The notes under the pieces: generated by a model
What the model saw: only the letters and a program-made list of their open reading frames with translations
Told to the model about the DNA's origin: nothing
Database searches by the model: none
Position numbers and translations under genes: made by a program
Shown: one piece after another, positions 61,089 through 64,000 of the stretch
Layout: each line of letters starts with the position of its first letter
Position numbering within the stretch: position 1 is the first letter of the stretch
Source of the DNA: Achromobacter xylosoxidans A8
Lineage (GTDB): Bacteria > Pseudomonadota > Gammaproteobacteria > Burkholderiales > Burkholderiaceae_B
DNA: 64,000 nucleotides
Direction: 5' to 3'
Assembly: GCF_000165835.1 (NCBI RefSeq)
Contig: NC_014640.1
Location: 3,038,001 to 3,102,000 of the forward strand

Positions 61089-63170
61089 ATGCAAACCAGC
61101 AGTAAGGGACTGGGTCAACACCTGGTCTGGCTGGCGGTTGCGGTACTGGGCGCGTTCGCGCTGGGCACCGTGGCGCTGGCCAGAGGGGAGACCATCAATG
61201 CGCTATGGGTGGTGATCGCCGCCGTATGCGTGTATTTGATCGCATACCGTTACTACAGCCGCTTCATCGCCAAGAACGTCTTCCAGCTGGATCCGACGCG
61301 CATGACGCCGGCATGGAAGCACAACGACGGCCTGGACTACGTGCCCACCAACAAGCACGTGCTGTTCGGCCACCACTTCGCCGCCATCGCCGGCGCCGGT
61401 CCGCTGGTGGGCCCGGTGCTGGCCGCGCAGATGGGTTATCTGCCGGGCATGCTGTGGATCCTGGCCGGCGTGGTGTTCGCCGGCGCCGTGCAGGACTTCA
61501 CGATTCTCTTCATCTCGACCCGCCGCGACGGCCGTTCGCTGGGTGACCTGGTCAAGTCCGAACTGGGCAAGATCCCGGGCGTGATCGCGCTGTTCGGCGC
61601 CTTCATGATCATGGTCATCATCCTGGCCGTGCTGGCGCTGATCGTGGTCAAGGCGCTGACGCACTCGCCCTGGGGCACCTTCACGGTGGCCGCGACCATC
61701 CCCATCGCGCTGTTCATGGGCGTGTACCTGCGCTACATCCGTCCGGGCAAGATCGGCGAGGTGTCCATCATCGGCTTCGTCGGCCTGATGGCCGCCATCA
61801 CCTTCGGCCAGGACGTGGCCGCGCACCCGGTGATCGGCCCCATGTTCGACTTCGACGGCAAGGGCCTGACCTGGATCCTGATCATCTACGGTTTCATCGC
61901 CTCGGTGCTGCCGGTGTGGCTGCTGCTGGCCCCGCGCGACTACCTGTCGACCTTCCTCAAGATCGGCACGATCGTGGGCCTGGCCATCGGCATCGTGGTG
62001 GTGGCGCCCGAGCTGAAAATGCCCGCGCTGACCCAGTTCGTCGACGGCACCGGTCCGGTGTGGTCGGGCAACCTGTTCCCGTTCCTCTTCATCACCATCG
62101 CCTGCGGCGCGGTGTCGGGCTTCCACGCCCTGATCTCCTCGGGCACCACGCCCAAGCTGATCGAGAACGAAACCCAGGCCCGCTACATCGGTTACGGCGG
62201 CATGCTGATGGAATCCTTCGTCGCCATCATGGCGCTGGTGGCGGCTTGCGTGATCGAGCCGGGCATCTATTACGCCATGAACAGCCCGGCGGCCGTGATC
62301 GGCACCACCCCCGACCAGGTCGCCCAGGTGGTGTCCAGCTGGGGCTTCGTGGTGACGCCGGCCGACCTGATCCAGACCGCCAAGGACGTGGGCGAAAGCA
62401 CCATCATCTCCCGCGCCGGCGGCGCGCCCACGCTGGCCGTGGGCATGGCCCACATCCTGCACCAGGCCATCGGCGGCCCGGGCATGATGGCCTTCTGGTA
62501 CCACTTCGCCATCCTGTTCGAAGCGCTCTTCATCCTGACGGCGGTCGACGCCGGCACCCGCGCTGGTCGCTTCATGCTGCAGGACCTGCTGGGCACTTTC
62601 GCCCCGACGCTCAAGCGCACCGACTCGCTGCCCGCCAACCTGATCGCCACCGGCCTGTGCGTGGCGGCCTGGGGCTACTTCCTGTACCAGGGCGTGGTCG
62701 ATCCGCTGGGCGGCATCAACACGCTGTGGCCGCTGTTCGGCATCGCCAACCAGATGCTGGCCGCGATCGCCCTGACCCTGGGCACGGTGGTGCTGTTCAA
62801 GATGAAGCGCGACCGCTACGCCTGGGTCACGGTGCTGCCGACCTTGTGGCTGCTGGCATGCACGCTGACCGCCGGCTGGCAGAAGCTGTTCCACGCCGAT
62901 CCGCGCGTCAGCTTCCTGGCGCACGCCGACAAGTACAACGCGGCCATCGCCGAAGGCAAGGTCCTGGCTCCGGCCAAGTCCCTGGGCGAAATGTCGCGCG
63001 TGGTGTTCAACGACTACATCAACGCCGGCCTGTGCGCGATCTTCATCTTCGTGGTGGTCAGCATCGTGGTGTTCGGCCTGCGTTCGGTGCAGCGCGCGCG
63101 CAACGAGAACAAGCCCACCTCGCGCGAAATGCCGTACGAAACGCTGCCGGCCGCTGCCGGCGCGGACTGA
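61089..63170 (+). CDS. cstA: CstA-family carbon starvation protein / pyruvate transporter
   Basis: A 693-residue inner-membrane protein with many helices. It has the CstA-family blocks RYYSRFIAKNVFQLDPTRMT, GHHFAAIAGAGPLVGPVLAA, TLFISTRRDGRSLG-like FISTRRDGRSLGDLVKSELG, and CGAVSGFHALISSGTTPKLI. Characterised members (CstA, BtsT of E. coli) import pyruvate with protons; CstA was first linked to peptide use. AGGAG precedes the ATG. It forms an operon with the YbdD-like gene 18 bp downstream, the same pairing as cstA-ybdD and btsT-yjiX in E. coli. Confidence 0.95.
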   Translation: MQTSSKGLGQHLVWLAVAVLGAFALGTVALARGETINALWVVIAAVCVYLIAYRYYSRFIAKNVFQLDPTRMTPAWKHNDGLDYVPTNKHVLFGHHFAAIAGAGPLVGPVLAAQMGYLPGMLWILAGVVFAGAVQDFTILFISTRRDGRSLGDLVKSELGKIPGVIALFGAFMIMVIILAVLALIVVKALTHSPWGTFTVAATIPIALFMGVYLRYIRPGKIGEVSIIGFVGLMAAITFGQDVAAHPVIGPMFDFDGKGLTWILIIYGFIASVLPVWLLLAPRDYLSTFLKIGTIVGLAIGIVVVAPELKMPALTQFVDGTGPVWSGNLFPFLFITIACGAVSGFHALISSGTTPKLIENETQARYIGYGGMLMESFVAIMALVAACVIEPGIYYAMNSPAAVIGTTPDQVAQVVSSWGFVVTPADLIQTAKDVGESTIISRAGGAPTLAVGMAHILHQAIGGPGMMAFWYHFAILFEALFILTAVDAGTRAGRFMLQDLLGTFAPTLKRTDSLPANLIATGLCVAAWGYFLYQGVVDPLGGINTLWPLFGIANQMLAAIALTLGTVVLFKMKRDRYAWVTVLPTLWLLACTLTAGWQKLFHADPRVSFLAHADKYNAAIAEGKVLAPAKSLGEMSRVVFNDYINAGLCAIFIFVVVSIVVFGLRSVQRARNENKPTSREMPYETLPAAAGAD

Positions 63171-63188
63171 GCAAAGGGGAGACGACGC

Positions 63189-63401
63189 ATGCTGTTCACC
63201 AACATGAGTTCCGCGGCCGGCGCCGCCGGCCGCTACCTGGGGCAGACGCTCCGGCTGATGGTCGGCGTGCCGGACTATGAAACCTATGTGGCGCACATGC
63301 GGCGCACGCACCCTGACCAGGAGCCGATGACTTACGAAGCATTTTTCCGCGAGCGCCAGGACGCGCGCTATGGCGGGAAGAAGCGGATCGGCTGCTGCTG
63401 A
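63189..63401 (+). CDS. YbdD/YjiX-family small protein
   Basis: A 70-residue protein with the family core LMVGVPDYETYVAHMRRTHP followed by MTYEAFFRERQDARYGG. The E. coli homologues YbdD and YjiX always lie after cstA or btsT and are thought to assist the transporter. The product ends in two Cys. AAAGGGGAG lies before the ATG. Terminated six bases after its stop by a strong hairpin. Confidence 0.92.
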   Translation: MLFTNMSSAAGAAGRYLGQTLRLMVGVPDYETYVAHMRRTHPDQEPMTYEAFFRERQDARYGGKKRIGCC

Positions 63402-63406
63402 CAGAC

Positions 63407-63433
63407 AAGGCCTCGCTCGCGAGGCCTTTTTTT
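63407..63433. terminator. Bidirectional terminator between ybdD-like and MFS genes
   Basis: AAGGCCTCG and CGAGGCCTT form a perfect nine-base stem around a CTCG loop with seven T residues on the + strand side; the minus strand reads into its own T pair. It serves the convergent genes on both sides. Confidence 0.88.
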
Positions 63434-63446
63434 CGTCCAGCAGCTT

Positions 63447-64000
63447 CTAGGCGCCGGGTGCTTCCGCCTTTCTGCGCAGCTTTTCGGCGTAGATCACCAA
63501 GGGCACCGCCCCAATGGCGCACAGCGACATCACCAGGAATCCCCCCGGCGCATAACTGCGGTACAGCGCGCCGCCCAGCTGAATGCTGGCGAACATGAAG
63601 ACCCCGCCCGACAACAGCGCATAGAGCGCAATGGCCGAGGTCTTGATCGCCGCGGGCACGTGGCGCGTGATGTACCACATGATGGCGGCGTTGTTGCCCG
63701 CAAGGGTGAAGCACTGCAGCAGCTGCAGCGCGGCGATCAGCGTGGGATCGGTGGTGGCGGATAGTCCGGCCCAGCGAACCGCCGTCATGACGGCGGACGC
63801 CAGGATCAGCCACTGCGCGCCTGTGCGGGCCAGGATGCGGGGCGCCAGGAAGAAGAACAGGACCTCGCTGGCCACGCCTACCACCCACAGCATCGAAATC
63901 AGCGAGGTCGACAGCCCGCTGGCGGTCCAGTACAGCGTGGAATAGGAATAGAGGAAGCCGTTGCTGGCCTGGACCAGCGAGGCCGCCGCGATGCACATCA
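63447..64000 (-). CDS. MFS transporter, HcaT/MFS_1-like (5' end outside window)
   Basis: The C-terminal 180-plus residues of a major facilitator; the frame is still open at the right edge. Segments such as VQASNGFLYSYSTLYWTASG, LWVVGVASEVLFFFLAPRIL and ALQLLQCFTLAGNNAAIMWY resemble the HcaT/nucleoside-permease-like group. About six helices are present. The substrate is unknown. It converges on the ybdD-like gene across the shared terminator. Confidence 0.85.
   Translation of the reverse strand, partial: MCIAAASLVQASNGFLYSYSTLYWTASGLSTSLISMLWVVGVASEVLFFFLAPRILARTGAQWLILASAVMTAVRWAGLSATTDPTLIAALQLLQCFTLAGNNAAIMWYITRHVPAAIKTSAIALYALLSGGVFMFASIQLGGALYRSYAPGGFLVMSLCAIGAVPLVIYAEKLRRKAEAPGA

Noticed and set aside
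61203..63311. A 702-codon minus-strand frame opposite cstA
   Set aside because: His/Asp/Gln-rich shadow of a strongly conserved membrane-protein gene.

Overview
The window is a GC-rich chromosomal segment of a betaproteobacterium. The Liv-type, polar and peptide ABC transporters, the family III CoA-transferases, the trimeric porin and the taurine/sulfoacetaldehyde genes all fit an Alcaligenaceae member such as Achromobacter or Bordetella; this placement is inferred from gene content and base composition, not from a marker gene. Almost all of it is ordinary coding DNA with tightly packed operons. I saw no rRNA, tRNA, CRISPR array, insertion sequence or prophage.

Positions 1-14056 hold two catabolic/transport operons. 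The first (1-9896) runs class III aminotransferase (cut by the window edge), a NicX/M29-like metalloenzyme, an enoyl-CoA hydratase homologue, a family III CoA-transferase, a complete Liv-type ABC transporter and an amidase, closed by a strong terminator. An IclR regulator follows, then a polar amino-acid ABC transporter translationally coupled to a formimidoylglutamase-like ureohydrolase. Glutamate dehydrogenase (14354) and a general porin (16030) come next, each with its own promoter region.

Positions 17337-28705 are mixed housekeeping genes: an RsiV-like lipoprotein, a two-gene (split) lipoate-protein ligase, a GNAT acetyltransferase, a YfcG-type GST, a DMT exporter divergent from an Lrp regulator, glutathione peroxidase, an MFS exporter, a TPR protein, an Aer-like PAS-HAMP protein without a chemoreceptor signalling domain, a DNA photolyase and a second CoA-transferase. 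Positions 28706-36727 carry cell-surface and envelope genes: an inverse autotransporter (invasin/intimin type) with ten Ig-like repeats behind an A+T-rich leader, a periplasmic peroxiredoxin, a YXWGXW-repeat lipoprotein with a 42-bp minisatellite, an unlisted 54-residue lipoprotein, and DoxX. The RNA helicase gene dbpA follows.

Positions 38473-57940 form a taurine dissimilation region: an IclR regulator divergent from xsc-pta, a peptide-type ABC transporter with a metal-dependent amidohydrolase and a CobW GTPase, an SDR, tauX-tauY, a MocR-type TauR, and tauABC. The logic is uptake (TauABC), oxidative deamination to sulfoacetaldehyde (TauXY), cleavage to acetyl phosphate and sulfite (Xsc), and conversion to acetyl-CoA (Pta). 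Three promoters (tauA, tauX and the peptide-type transporter) share a pair of YTGGNNCYAR-like half-sites exactly 23 bp apart and 75-81 bp before the start codon. This links the transporter/amidohydrolase cassette to the taurine regulon and suggests it brings in and hydrolyses a taurine conjugate.

Positions 58056-64000 hold folE, then a NarL-type two-component system with a Cache sensor, divergent from cstA-ybdD (pyruvate/peptide uptake family). A 23-bp-period direct repeat sits just upstream of a good promoter for cstA. An MFS gene runs off the right edge.
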